Assembly (NCBI GenBank): GCA_030867875.1
Contig: JAOWCC010000311.1
Coordinates: 310,001-374,000 of the forward strand
DNA from: Actinernus sp. WN-2022
Taxonomy: Eukaryota > Cnidaria > Anthozoa > Actiniaria > Actinernidae
Length of the DNA: 64,000 nucleotides
Reading direction: 5' to 3'
A program made the translations under genes and the position numbers. Each line of letters opens with the position of its first letter. Within the stretch, counting starts at the first letter, position 1. The notes under the pieces are model-generated. The model had not been told where the DNA came from and searched no databases. It saw nothing but the letters and a program-made list of their open reading frames with translations. Shown here piece after piece: positions 43,718 to 55,400 of this stretch.

Positions 43718-46194
43718 CCTCGTCATAACAAGAAACGTGACGCCTATCGTCTTCAAAGGTACAAAGATCAGGAACGGTAAGTAATTCTTATTTAACAAAG
43801 TGGTATCAGCATTGACTCTTTTCTTTTACTATTCCTGAACATCTAACTTCAATCTTAATTCACAAATATTCTTTTATCAGATTCATCACATTGCTCTGCT
43901 ACGTTCTTCGGAAACGGTAAGCACGGACCTGTTCAGATTTTCAGTTATGATAGCTTATATCCATAGAAGTATACAGTCATTCCATTTAAAACTTAAGAAT
44001 CAAATGTGTATTTCTCTATAGTTTATTTCAATGTCTTATTTAATACCATAGCACCATTTCTTAATGTTTTTGGAGTTTGATTTTTGATGTTATCATTTTG
44101 CACTCTAAGTACTGCTTGTAGCACATATTGATTGACGGATTGAAAGTTGTGATCGGGAACAACTCCAAAAGTATGTACTTTAGAATACTAAAACTTTCAC
44201 AGTTCACTCCGTTATGATCTCTAGTTTATAAAGATACCTTATGTAATATCATAGTACCAAGCTTTCAAATTTTTAGAGTTCAATTTGTGATGTTATATAT
44301 GTGCACTATAAAGAAATCGATTGAGCGCTTCAAAGTTGTCATCGGGGATAACTGCAAAAGTATGTGTTTTATAATACAAAAACTTTCACAGTTGACTCCT
44401 TATGATTTCGAGTTTGTACAGATAGCTTATTTTGTATCATATGTGTAATTTGTAGATTTTTAAGAGATTAATCAAACTATTTCGGACAAAAAAAAACTTT
44501 TCAATACAATATTTTACAAAGTTCGGCATTGTTTACATAAGTATCTTTACCGTTCGAGTTTCAAAGTATTTTAATCGTATTTCTTATGCGTTTTACATGC
44601 AGAATACTATGTTTTAAAATCGTTAGACATTAATCTGAATCTTTTAACTGGAAATATATGTTCTTCGGCAAATACTGTCGTAAATGTCGCTATTGTTTAC
44701 ATAAGTATGTTCACCGCTCAATCCGAAATCTGTTTGCATCTGTTTACATCGGTGCTATCTAACAGAAACGGCATAAATGAAGGGCATTACAAAAACACGA
44801 CTTACCTTGCGGAAGTGTGATAGCGAGAACTAGAAATCTGGCCGGGGGATACAAGAGTGTCCTTTATAAAATTCCTAACTCTGCGAATATTTTACCGATA
44901 TTGTTCCTGTTTTCAGCTGCCAACTCACAGATAACAGAATAGTGGGAAGAGCTATTGAGATCGTACAATATTTAAGGAAACATAATTGTAATGTTAAGGT
45001 GTATCCAACCCAGGCCCCTTCATAATTTGATCCATGTTTACGCATAGTTTCACTAAGTATTATTAAAAAATTAAACAGCTATTTCATAGCTACGTTATCT
45101 AGAAATAATACGATGCAAACCGTACGGAAAAAGATTGCACAATGATGGATTTATGATGTTTTTTTTAAAATACATGAAATGCATGGCTTTTTGGTCTTGG
45201 GAACGAAGGAGACTGGGTTCAATATTCCATAGTATTAAGGGTATGTTTCCTTAATTAGTTTTCGAGCTCAATAGCTTTGCAAAGATACCTTATTTAAGTT
45301 CATAGTACCATTTTTTTATTTTTTTAGAGTTCAATTTATGATGCTATATGTGTGCAGTCTAAGTACCGCATTATCAGATATCGATTGACCGTTTCAAAGT
45401 TATCGTCGGGGATAACATCGAGACTATTTATCTTATAATGCTACAACGATCACAGTCGACTCCTTATGATTCCGAGTTTGCATAGATAGCTTATTTTGTA
45501 TCATATGTGTAATTTGTAGATTTTTAAGAGATTATTCAAACTCTTTCGGGCAAAAAAAACTTTCAAGACTATTTGTTACAAAAGTCGGCATTATTTACAT
45601 AAGTATCTTTACCGCTGAACTTAAAATGTCTTAGCGCGTCAGAGGTATGAGTTTCAAAGTATTTTTATCGTATTTCTCATGCGTTTTACATGCAGAATGC
45701 TATCTTTTAATTTTTTTTAGAGATTAATCTCAATCTTTTAACTGGAAATATATGTTCTATATATGTGCACTATAGAGAAATCGAAATCTTCTTTCACAGA
45801 TTCATACAAGATGGACTCCGCTCGACACGTTTCGAAAAGAAAGGTGGGTTAGGGTTTACGTTCTTTACCAAGGCAATTATTATAATATACGTTAAAAGTA
45901 ACGCACGACAGCTTGGCCACGCTCTCGTTACTCTATATCATAAACCTTTCAACAATGCACAGTGAAGGCTAAATATTGTTTAATCGTTTGTTCGACCAGC
46001 CTCTAACACTTACTTTTAAAAACGATGTAAACGCGATTACATTACTTAGTATGGCAGCACAATTTACGTATAATTGAAAAAGTAGTTGCTGTATCCAAAA
46101 TTATCGCACGTTTCTTATTTATTAGGCAGCCGAAAGCGAAAGTGAAGAGGAGGTAGACGCATTGGAGAGTCTGCAAAATGAAGGGAACATTTAA
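43718..46194 (+). CDS. Alternative 3' exons of unit 10 (predicted)
   Basis: Exon 2 begins as in other units, but after 43766 it continues ATCAGGAACG|GTAAGT (ends 43776). Further exon-like blocks with good borders are 43881-43916 (36 nt, ATCAG|...|GTAAGC), 45800-45843 (44 nt, CACAG|...|GTGGGT) and 46126-46194 (TTAG|..., TAA). Read from the phase-0 YR donor through the 43718 acceptor, the chain stays open and gives a short Arg/Lys-rich tail ending 'SRKRK'. Read one frame over, from 43708, it is also open and ends in an acidic tail 'AAESESEEEVDALESLQ'. Phase favours the first; composition favours the second. Transcript data are needed to choose. Confidence 0.4.
43917..45799. repeat. Diverged internal repeats in the 3' module
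   Basis: A ~200-bp motif (AGAGTTCAATTT, then CGATTGA, AAAGTTGT, CATCGGGGATAAC, ACTCCTTATGATT) recurs near 44085-44240, 44275-44480 and 45325-45540. A linked block ending CTTTTAACTGGAAATATATG occurs at about 44640 and again at 45736. No gene is seen here beyond the small exons. Confidence 0.65.
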
Positions 46195-46669
46195 AGTAAC
46201 AATAGTATCAACAACCTCGCAACTGAATACGTAACCAACACTTTATACGTCAATCAATTTGGTTTATCGACGGAGCACTTCTCATTCATAATTGCTAACA
46301 TCGTACTAGTTTTTAATCATGTCATCATATTTTAAAGTGCTACTACGATCAAAATTGAACGGCTTCTTTCAACCCTTTCTAAGCTCAGTGTAGCTCATTA
46401 GGCTTGGAAATATCCATTGATGCAAGTAAAAGTGAAAGTTACGTCCCGGAAAGTTAAAATATCGATCATTGGAAAGTGGGATTTCACCCGCCGCCATTAT
46501 GAAATTACGTTCCAGCGAGCCCGCGTGATCATCGAGATTTTAATGCGGTAATTTTCATCGATAAAACTCGTGACGCACATTTCTCAAGACGCTTGGTTTT
46601 GTTCAGTCAGAGCTCTTGGAGTCTTGCTGAGTTGTAGCCAAACATCTACTAATTATTCGAAACTTGAAG
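46195..46669. other. Intergenic; upstream region of the P2X7-ballast gene
   Basis: No gene and no clear core promoter motif are visible. The region leads directly to the ATG at 46670. Confidence 0.4.
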
Positions 46670-48392
46670 ATGTCTAGCAGCTCAGAGGAGTACCAAAGTG
46701 TTGACAGTGACACAGAAAGCTCCAGTGGATCTTCAATACATCAAGAAGCCATACCAAATACGAGCGAAGATGGCTCTTACATCCCCTACGATGAAAGTTT
46801 GGAGCCCGTGCCAAACGAGGAAGAGGCTGTTCAGTATTTTGAACAACTTCAAGTGGAAGAAGAAGAAGAGCAAACTCTTTTGAGCCGATTTTCTGGCGAA
46901 GTAGAGGTCAACAATTGGTATGTAAAGTTGCCTTCTTTGTTGAGACTAGACTATTCACTAGATACTCACAAACAATGTTTACTACTAAAGGCTTTCGTGT
47001 TTTTTTTTTTACTTCGACGTCGAGCTGTGCGAGTATGTACTGATGTAGGGATGAAGTGCATACTGAACTCCGCAACATACCTAGTATCACTAGTACTGGT
47101 AGCTTTATGTGTAGTTATATAAAATCTAGAAATTGTGCTAAGCTATAAAGTTTATTCTGATTACTATAAGCTTAAAGTAATCTGGTTTGATTCAGGTGTA
47201 AGTGCTCCAATTGCTCATTGGGACGAATCACAAAACCAGAGGAATGTTGGTGCTGCATGGACATCGGTCGGAGCGCTGATAGAATGGAAGAAGCTGACCT
47301 GCCAAATCAGTGCATCACAATACATCCAGGATTTGCAGACTGCTGTTTAAACACTTGGGTGCTAAAGATCGCAGGAATTGGGCTGAAGACGAAGTCAAAA
47401 AAATCGTACTCTGCCACCCAGGCTCAAAAAAACGCTGCAGACTCAGAGTAAGTTTTAGAAGCAGTTCGGTTGCCACTGAATTTATTTTTTAAAACATTTT
47501 ACCCGCTAAAAACCCCTGCATGTTTTGTCTTCTGTGTAGCGTTCATTTGGAACCTTGAGTGGAACGATTGCAGAATACCCCACCACTTGGTTCATTAATA
47601 ATGCATTTTCTCAAATTCTCATACAACCCCTCTAAAGACCTAACCCTGAAATTCAAATAAATCTTACACATTTTCAACTCCAAATCATTCATAGAATGAG
47701 TCTAAATACACCTGAGCTAAATGGATAATTTTGAACAATTTGTAAGGGCTTTTCAAGTGATCTTTCAAAGTGGTGGGGTATTCTGCAATCTAGCCGAGGG
47801 GAGATGGGCATACCCAGGGGATTTGATTCCACTCCCTCTTCCATGGATGGGGAATTTGACATAATTTGGAATCTCGAGGGAGGGGCAGTTTGATGACTTC
47901 AGTTCATATTGACAGTGTTACCACTGCATCTTTTCACTGGGAGTAAGGGCATTTGACACCAACACTTGTCCCATGGGCAGGGAATTTGACATGAAAATGA
48001 GGTAAAATGTCAAATCGCCCTGGGTATGCCCATCCCCCTCCCCTGGGGCTAAACCTTGATAAGTGCATTAGACTTACGGACATTGGGACTGGCTGATCCA
48101 AAGCTTTGTGCCAGTATTTGTACATGCTAGTTGTTGGAATAGCAAAGCACTCCCATTAAATTTGAATGTATTGTGATTGTGCAAATATGAAATGTAATTT
48201 ATAATTAAAATGTTTTTTTCCCTCAGGTTTTTCAGATCTGTGGCTTACAGGCAGTATGTCCGCCTTGTGTATGGATATGTGGGTGCTTCCAGGCGAATGC
48301 CACTACCTAACTGTGTCTATAACCACATCAGAGCAGTATTTCCCAGTGAGACTGAAGAGTATCAAGGGTATGAAGAGGAGGAGGAAGACTAA
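46670..48392 (+). CDS. P2X7 ballast-domain-like (P2RX7_C) protein, three exons
   Basis: Exons 46670-46917, 47196-47447 and 48227-48392 join with matching phase (AATTG|GTATGT...TTCAG|G; CAGA|GTAAGT...CTCAG|G) to give 221 aa. Residues 1-80 are Ser/Asp/Glu-rich and probably disordered. Then come 'WCKCSNC', 'PEECWCCMDI', 'CITIHPGF', 'CCLNTWVL', 'YRQYVRLVYGYVGASRRMPLPNCVYNHIRAVFP'. This order of Cys pairs and motifs is that of the cytosolic zinc-binding ballast domain at the C-terminus of vertebrate P2X7 receptors. No channel or membrane segment is present, so this is the stand-alone form known outside vertebrates, function unclear. The previous in-frame TTG at 46664 was not used. It is convergent with the THAP gene, 1 kb apart. 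Confidence 0.85.
47570..47786. repeat. Fold-back with perfect 19-bp terminal inverted repeats in intron 2
   Basis: GCAGAATACCCCACCACTT at 47570-47588 is exactly inverted at 47768-47786. This is a MITE-like insertion inside the P2X7-ballast gene's second intron. Confidence 0.8.
47803..48034. repeat. Second fold-back with 17-bp inverted repeats in intron 2
   Basis: GATGGGCATACCCAGGG at 47803-47819 pairs with CCCTGGGTATGCCCATC at about 48018-48034. G-rich and C-rich flanks extend the stem. It lies 16 bp after the first fold-back. Confidence 0.75.
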
Positions 48393-49410
48393 TGCCGAAA
48401 ATAATTTATTTCTTCTACAGTTGTACAGTAGTTCCAGAAAATACGATATCTCATCATGCATATGGAAGGATTAGATATTACAGAGGGATTGGAAAGTGAA
48501 TGTGCCCAAAAGAATTACAGTGATTTATAGGTGTTTGTTTTAAATCCAGAGGGGAGTGGAGGAGAGCATAGGAGAAATCCCTTTGCAGGAAGGATATGGA
48601 TATTCTCTGGAACTACAAATTAGACTACTGTCAGCGGAACCCTGCTAATAATCTAAACCTAGAATTTATTATTGCCCCTTCATTTTATATCTTGACTGTT
48701 TTAAAATAAGATCTTCCTCTCTTATTTCAGACTCCTGGCCATCTAAACAAAATTATTGTTCCCCTTGGGGATTTAAAGATGCAGGATTCTGCTGTAGCAT
48801 GCTGAGATGTTAAACCTCTGATAACAATGCACACACTTAGTAAAGTTGTTATGAAAAGTTTAATCTCTCAGTTGTATGTCAATAATTGCATGTACAGATG
48901 AATTTTAAAGTTTTTTAGCTTGCAAACCTTAGTATCTTTGGTTAGGAACACGTATAAAGGCTCAGAAGCAGTGTAGTTGATACTGAAATTTTACAAGAAA
49001 CCTAAAATGCAAATGTAAAAAACTAGAGATTAAGCTAAGATTAAGCAATTAAGTTTCTGGTTGGCTTCTGCCAAATGAATCCAGAAAAAAATGGCAAAGA
49101 AAATTCCTAACCATTCGCAGTTTGAGTGTCTGCACTGTAAAAGAGTTAGATAATTTTGAAATACAAAAAAAAACTAGAAATAACTTTAAAATAACATCAG
49201 GTTTTATTAATTTCATTGGTAACACATTCTTTATGAGCAATGAATGATCCAACCAATTTGTTGCATTACTTAACAAAACTTTACTCTGCCATTTTAAAAA
49301 TGTTGCACAGATGGTGTTTGGCAGCTTAGTTATGGGAACAAGAGTATGAAATTCACTAACAATAATTATTGCAGGAATATGAAAGATATTACAATGTAAT
49401 TCTAAAATAA
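48393..49410. other. Intergenic between convergent genes
   Basis: About 1 kb of AT-rich sequence holding the 3' ends of the P2X7-ballast and THAP genes. No further gene is supported. Confidence 0.5.
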
Positions 49411-52400
49411 TTATGTGTTGTCATTACTATTGGAGGAACATTGCCCTTTTTTGTGGCCTTTTCTTGGTTGTCCACATTTTTTGCACACAGGTGCCTTTCT
49501 TGCAGTTTTCCTGGTGGCGGGGTGCAGTATTTGTTGTAGTTCAGCATCTAAAAAAATTATATTTGCAGAAGTTGCAATTACATTCCTGGTCTATTTTTTT
49601 ATGCTCTTGTTTTATTTTCATTGCAACAATTCATGACATGCAGACACATTGGGAAATGAACTTTACACCAGTGCAACAAATATTGCATGAACACTTTCCA
49701 TTGTCAGCATTATTCAGTTGCATTGACAAAATCAATTCAAACAAGATTCCATTATTTGCCATGTTGTGTTGTAAAAGGCAATAAAAGGCAATAGTACCTG
49801 AACAAGTTGGAGGACATATCACTGTCTCTTTTTCTTTCCTTGAGAGATACTTCTCCTTAGCAGCATCCCGACTTTCCTTTTGTGGAAGCATGGTGTGGAG
49901 TGGTTCAGGGACATCTTCCTTTAGCTCATCAACCAAAGCCTGTAGCTCTTCCCTTGGGGTAGTTATCAGGGTGTTATACAACTTAGCAACGTATTCTGAA
50001 AGAAACAAAACTTATTATTATTATCATTATTTTTTGCAAGAAATTTACCAGCATGGACTTTTTCAATTTATGAAATAATTCTGTTTTCTTTTGTCAGTAA
50101 TTGTTTTGCTATGGTTTTTTTTATTTCTGTTTTTTTTCCCACTAGAAATATGACTATAAGTAAAGAGCCATACCATAATTTTGCTCAGTGTTGACCTCTC
50201 TCACTGTTGCATCTCCTTCTTTAAATTTACGATATGTCACGGTAAGCCTTTTGTTTCCTTTGTCATCTTTGCTTTTCTCCCTATGCAGGTTATAATTAAA
50301 ATGAAGAGCTGCAAGGATAGACCTAGAACATAATATCCATGGTTAATTTTTGTAGTTTAAATTCAACATTTCTGTCTCAGTGGGCTGCTGGAAATATACA
50401 TGTAATCAAAGGTATTAGTTCTACTGAATCTAGTACAGCCCGACATGTGAAGGTTGTGCTAAAATGAATGAGGTTAGATCAATTAGAACTAGGTCTCTTT
50501 ATAGTGATCTATTGTAGTTAGTTTTTACTGGTTAACAGTTCTGGTATGCTTCTGACAAAGCTCTGCAACTACAATGTATTCTCTCGTGAACATTAGCTTT
50601 GATGTTTTAAAGGATAATACAGAAACTAACTGTGAAATTGACTGCTAATAATACAACATTTTTAGGTCAATCAAAACTGATTTAACCTTCCCCATGGTTG
50701 ATTTTTGGGTCAGCCCAAATACATTTGACAAATGTTGTGCATGGTTCCACATTTATTGCATTTTATACTATTTGATGAGCTACTAAAACATAAACATAAG
50801 TAAAGTACCTGCAAAGTAACCCTAAATATGAATATGCCAACATCTTTGGGGCAAATTGGTTAACTACGGAGTGATATCCTTCGAGACAACTTGTCTGTTG
50901 AATAGGTGAAGCTTGTTTGATACCTCTTAGTAAAAACGAGTTGTTTAGTGTATCACAGAGCTTGTTGTATGCATTTGAACCTAAAAAAAGAAAGAGTTCA
51001 ACAAAGTTATTTGAAATTCTTCATATACATGTACTCAGACTGGGTTTGCAAAAACACTTGTACCTCAACCAGGAAAAGCACTGTACAATGGCCATGTTTA
51101 TAGCTTGCATTATGTGGGTTAAGTGATATTTTTATTCTACCATCTGTCTGAATAACTTGCTTTGCCTAAATAGCCTCATTCCCATACATTACAGTATGTG
51201 AAAATACAATGTACATGTACCTCTGCCCTCCCTTAGCACTTACAGCTTGAGAAAAATGGCTCCAGTGGTCAATTAAAAAAATTATAGGCCTTTGACCCCT
51301 CCCCAATAGCAAGGTTCCTCAGTCCCCCCTTTCCAATCAATTTCATACATGTTCAATGTAGTTTCTTTTTCTAAAAAAACTAGTTTATAAAACGAAAATT
51401 AGGTTTCCAAACCATATCTAGAATACTTTTTAACTATTACAATTATAAATGCTAGGCACCTTTTGTCAACCAGAGTCGCTGAGTAGTAACCTCCCCATGG
51501 GCACATTTATTGAAGAGCCTGTTTGGTATGTTTGTGTGTTGGTTAAGGACATGGTACTGGAATGCTTGATACTTTGCTAGTATAACATCTCCAAGTTTAG
51601 CTGTTGTTGAAGTCACTGCCCAATAGAAGTGCCTTACACAGGCCTTCCGCCATCGCCCAATAACCTCTAGGCCACTCTCCTTGCTTAGTTTAATTAACAG
51701 CTTCTGGATTTCTGCAAAAAAGGTCAAATTTAGGGGTTGCTTGATGGCTCATGGTTACATGTAAGTGTGAGATCTAGGGAGCAAAAAGTAACTGCAAATT
51801 CTAATAGGAATTTGATGTGATTTTGGTTAAAATTTCACATACAAAAGACCTTTGCTGGATTGTTTGCTAGGCCTACAGAACAGAAAACCAACCAACAAAA
51901 GAAGCCAGAACAGCTTGTCCCCATCCCCAGGTGTTAGTGGTAAGGATCCACTTTAGTACAATATAATATTACTAGAATCATCACAGTACTTACTTTTGCC
52001 AATGTGCCATAGGTCGAAGAAATGGTCAATCACTGGCTTTCCAAGGTCTTTACACTTATTGGGGCATTCTACTCGCATCCATTTAGCAATTTGGGAATGG
52101 CGGTCTGAAATGAAGGCCTTGATGATGAGTGTAGTGCCAAGGAGGAAAGCCAATGCCTTCTGGTGGCCCATGAACTCCATGGCTGAGCTGCTACCTGCCT
52201 CATTTGCCTGACATAAAAACGTTTGTTATAAATAAATTATGCTGTGGTGTATATTGTTTAACATGTTTGTACTTATTGTACAGTTTTTTAAATGGCTTGT
52301 TCTGTTTTAGAGCAAAGCATGATAGATATCTCCCTAACAACAAAAATAATTAACCCTTGTGTGAATGTGAATTACAGCGGTTTTCAAATGAGTGTTGAAA

Positions 52401-55400
52401 AACTAAACACAAATTACTCAAACCAGCCAATCACAGCAGCGAGAAATCACAAGTTGCTGCTACATGTAAATGGCTTCCTTGAGAGCCATGAATCGCAAGC
52501 TAAAACCACAATTACTAAACTATTAATTTGTTTTGGGTCTTACTTTAGAAACTGATTGGTTGAATGATTTTTTCAGCCAATATTAGGAGAGCTCACTACA
52601 CCAAAACGTTTTCAACTGTCACCTGAAAACCACTCTTGCACTAAAACTGCTTTATTAGTTACCTGTACAAGGACGATGTGGATAATGAGGCCAACCGTGC
52701 AGCAAAATATGGTATATGTACCATACTTTGCTGAATGGCCCATGCTGTCGTGCCTTCCATCTCCTGCCAGTACTACTTCTTTCCCACTCAGATCTGCCAG
52801 TATGTCAGCTTGATAGCCTCGCCAGTATTTTATGATTGTAGGGACCAGGAGATGACGCTGATGGTAGTAATAAGTTGGGTAGTGGTATACAAGAACACCC
52901 ATATGCCTCAACACCAGCAAAACTTTGTTGGTTGAGGCGCCAGCACACAATATTGCAAAACTAAGCAGTAGGTTTCCTGCAGGAAACTTCCCAAGCATAT
53001 ATGGCTGGCTGTCCCATTTAAATATCCCCATGCACTTGCTGCACTCTGTCGTAATGGATATCATGGTTCCAGACTGTACAATCTTGACTGCTGGATTGCT
53101 GAAGAAGCACAAGTGGCAGGTTTGGAACAGGAGCAACAGTTTGGAGAGGAAAACGATCCCTTTAGGTTGTTCCCTAATGTTTTTACCATCACAAGTTAAT
53201 CTGAAAACAGGCAATGAAGGAAACGAGTAAGGAATACTTTACATTTTACTGTCATGTTATAGCTGTATTTAGAGGTGATCTACATTGGTTCCAGTTTATT
53301 TTCAATTTATAGTACCTAGGTATACATGTAATCAACTAAAGTCGATTAAGGGTATGCTAACCGCCATGGGAAGTGAGTAGCAGCTGACGTTTCGAGCGCT
53401 AGCCCTTTGTCAGTTATACCGTCCAGTGTTTATCCTCCCCACCAATGCAGACCAACACCAGTTTTTACAGGAACTAGTTACCGATCATACAGTACCTTGG
53501 GTTTGGTTGACTGCTATCGTCGTCTCCTGCCTTCTTGTATGCAGATTCCATTTCGTCAGGTGTCCAATCTGGATCACCTTCCTCTGTTTGTTGACTCTGG
53601 GATCCTGCAGGTTCTTCCTCGCATTCCATTGGTATCGGTTCCTCCTCCTCACACTCTTCAATTTCATTCCCCTCTTCCTGCTCCAGGATTGTTACTGGAT
53701 CAGTTTGAGTATCTACATTTAAAAAAAATACATTTAGTTAGTATCAGGAAAACATTAACTTTACGATTATATATATATGCTGTACCTGTAAGCACAAGCA
53801 AGATATACATGTATATGTTGTGGTTCAATTTTAGAATTGATTAAAAAAAAAAAATTAACTAGGTGATTTTCCAAGATTCTTAAAAGGCATTTATATTTTT
53901 GGGACTAATTTAAAAATGAGAAATTCAGTATTTTTGGGGTACTAAAAAGAAAAAAAACTTTTGTACTCTCCCTCCCCTCTACACAAGTAAACCAGTAAAA
54001 TAGCAAGACAGTCTACATACATGTAGCAATATAAAGCTTTTATACCCAACAAATGAACAATACCCTAACCATTTGTAAACTGAGTTCCCAACCCTAAATG
54101 TCTTAAACCACTATTCCCAAAACAATGACAACAACATGTGTTCCCAAATAAAATAATTATTCTGCTTTAGAAATTTCTCATTTCTCATTTGAACCACAAC
54201 ATACATAATGTACATGTTATGGTTTACATATTGCAAACAAAACATTCCAGCAAAAAGAAATAAGAAAATTGCTAAATATCTACAGCCTCAGCTCATGTTG
54301 TCTTGTACTCTCACTCTGGAAAGTAACAGCATTGAACTTTTAATATTGCATTGCTACAGCTACTGTAAAAATGCTCACCTGATGTTACTACGTTTGTTCC
54401 TTTGCCCACAAGTTCAAATGACTGGACCCAATTTCCCTGATTCTCATTCATACGTGATTCCAATAACTTTAGGTTTCTCTGCAGTTTCTTTTTCTCCTTT
54501 CTGAGGTCAGCACAGGTAACACATGTGGCAACTTTAGGAGCCTGATGTAGAATCACATTTATATTTTTTTAAAGATTAAATAATTTTATATGTATTACTT
54601 TTGAATATATTTTTATTAAGTAACCTTAGCAAGCATGTAATAAGTATTTTCTCAATTCAATTATATTCAAGCGTCACATTTAAAGTTCTGAAAGGAAAAC
54701 AACCAAGCTGGCTGTCATGTTTTTCAGCACCATGGTAAAACCTAAAGAATCTGTTAGCTAATTAGAAAGTTTCTTGCAATTTGCAACCTTTTTTTATTAA
54801 TTCCACTTTTCCCTTCTTGCTTCCTCTGTATTATTAGGAATATTACTTACCCTATCTGATGGTATTTGCAAGGGCTGGGCTGAAGGTGTTAGGCCAGTAG
54901 CTGATACAACTGTCGCTGGCAGGGTTGAAGCTGGTTGTGGGATAGCTGGTTGGGTGGTGATCATGAGTGGTTGGGTTGTGGATGGTAGGACTGTACTTGG
55001 TTGGGCAGTTGCTGATAGGGTTGAGGCTGGTATTGCTGTAACTGGTTGTGGGTTAGCTGGTTGGGTTGTGGCTGGTGGACGTGTTGTGGATGGTAGGACT
55101 GTACTTGGTTGGGTGGTAGCTCGTGGGGTTGTACATGTAGATGGTATTATTGTAACTGGTTGTGGGATAGATGGTTGGGTTGTGGCTGGTGGGACATTAG
55201 GTTGCTGTGGATCTGGTGGGTCTTCAGTCTGTAAATCCTTTTTTTTATAATAATAAAAAGCATGTAAGGCATTGAAGAAGGTAAACTTCAGCCTATAAAC
55301 AAACAAATTAAAAAAACGCATGACAGCATTTTTTCTCTTGCACTGTATACTAGTAATATAGTTGGCCTTTGGTGATACTGATGCATGCATAGTAGAAAAC

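Larger units (their letters stand above)
13249..43766 (+). repeat. Tandem array: nine complete and one 3'-truncated unit of 3169 bp (U1-U10)
   Basis: Unit starts, all at TGCGTGCCACTCTACCCC, are 13249, 16418, 19587, 22755, 25924, 29093, 32262, 35439, 38608 and 41777. Spacing is 3169 bp except U3 (3168, net of several indels) and U7 (3177, an 8-bp block). U10 ends at 43766. Each unit holds: 5' leader, YR frame, ~368-bp presumed intron, RING-like exon, TTAGGG-type hairpin, a 131-bp fold-back, and ~550 bp of further intergenic sequence. Copies differ by only a few bases. Marker variants: GAA for GCA at YR codon 96 in U1; TATTGTC in U3 and U6 exon 2; AAATTGTCC in U6-U9 against AAAATGTCC in U1-U5; GGCTGCC in U2; a lost ATG in U7 (33892); TGCCAAACC in U8; two missense changes in U10. 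Confidence 0.95.

Noticed and set aside
13249..43766. CRISPR-like or bacterial integron-like array
   Set aside because: The repeat unit is 3169 bp with coding genes, no short repeat-spacer pattern, and flanks have introns and animal domains. The 'integrase' resemblance is only the shared YR fold.
47135..47492. Alternative short frames in the P2X7-ballast region
   Set aside because: Only one reading carries the Cys motifs and joins in phase to the flanking exons; the others are shifted readings of the same exon.
53407..53844. Plus-strand frames of 98-145 codons
   Set aside because: They lie antisense to the acidic exon of the THAP gene; the minus reading joins in phase on both sides.
54954..55250. 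Plus-strand Gly/Val-rich repetitive frame
   Set aside because: It is the antisense of the Thr/Pro/Gln-rich exon of the THAP gene, which fits splice phase on the minus strand.
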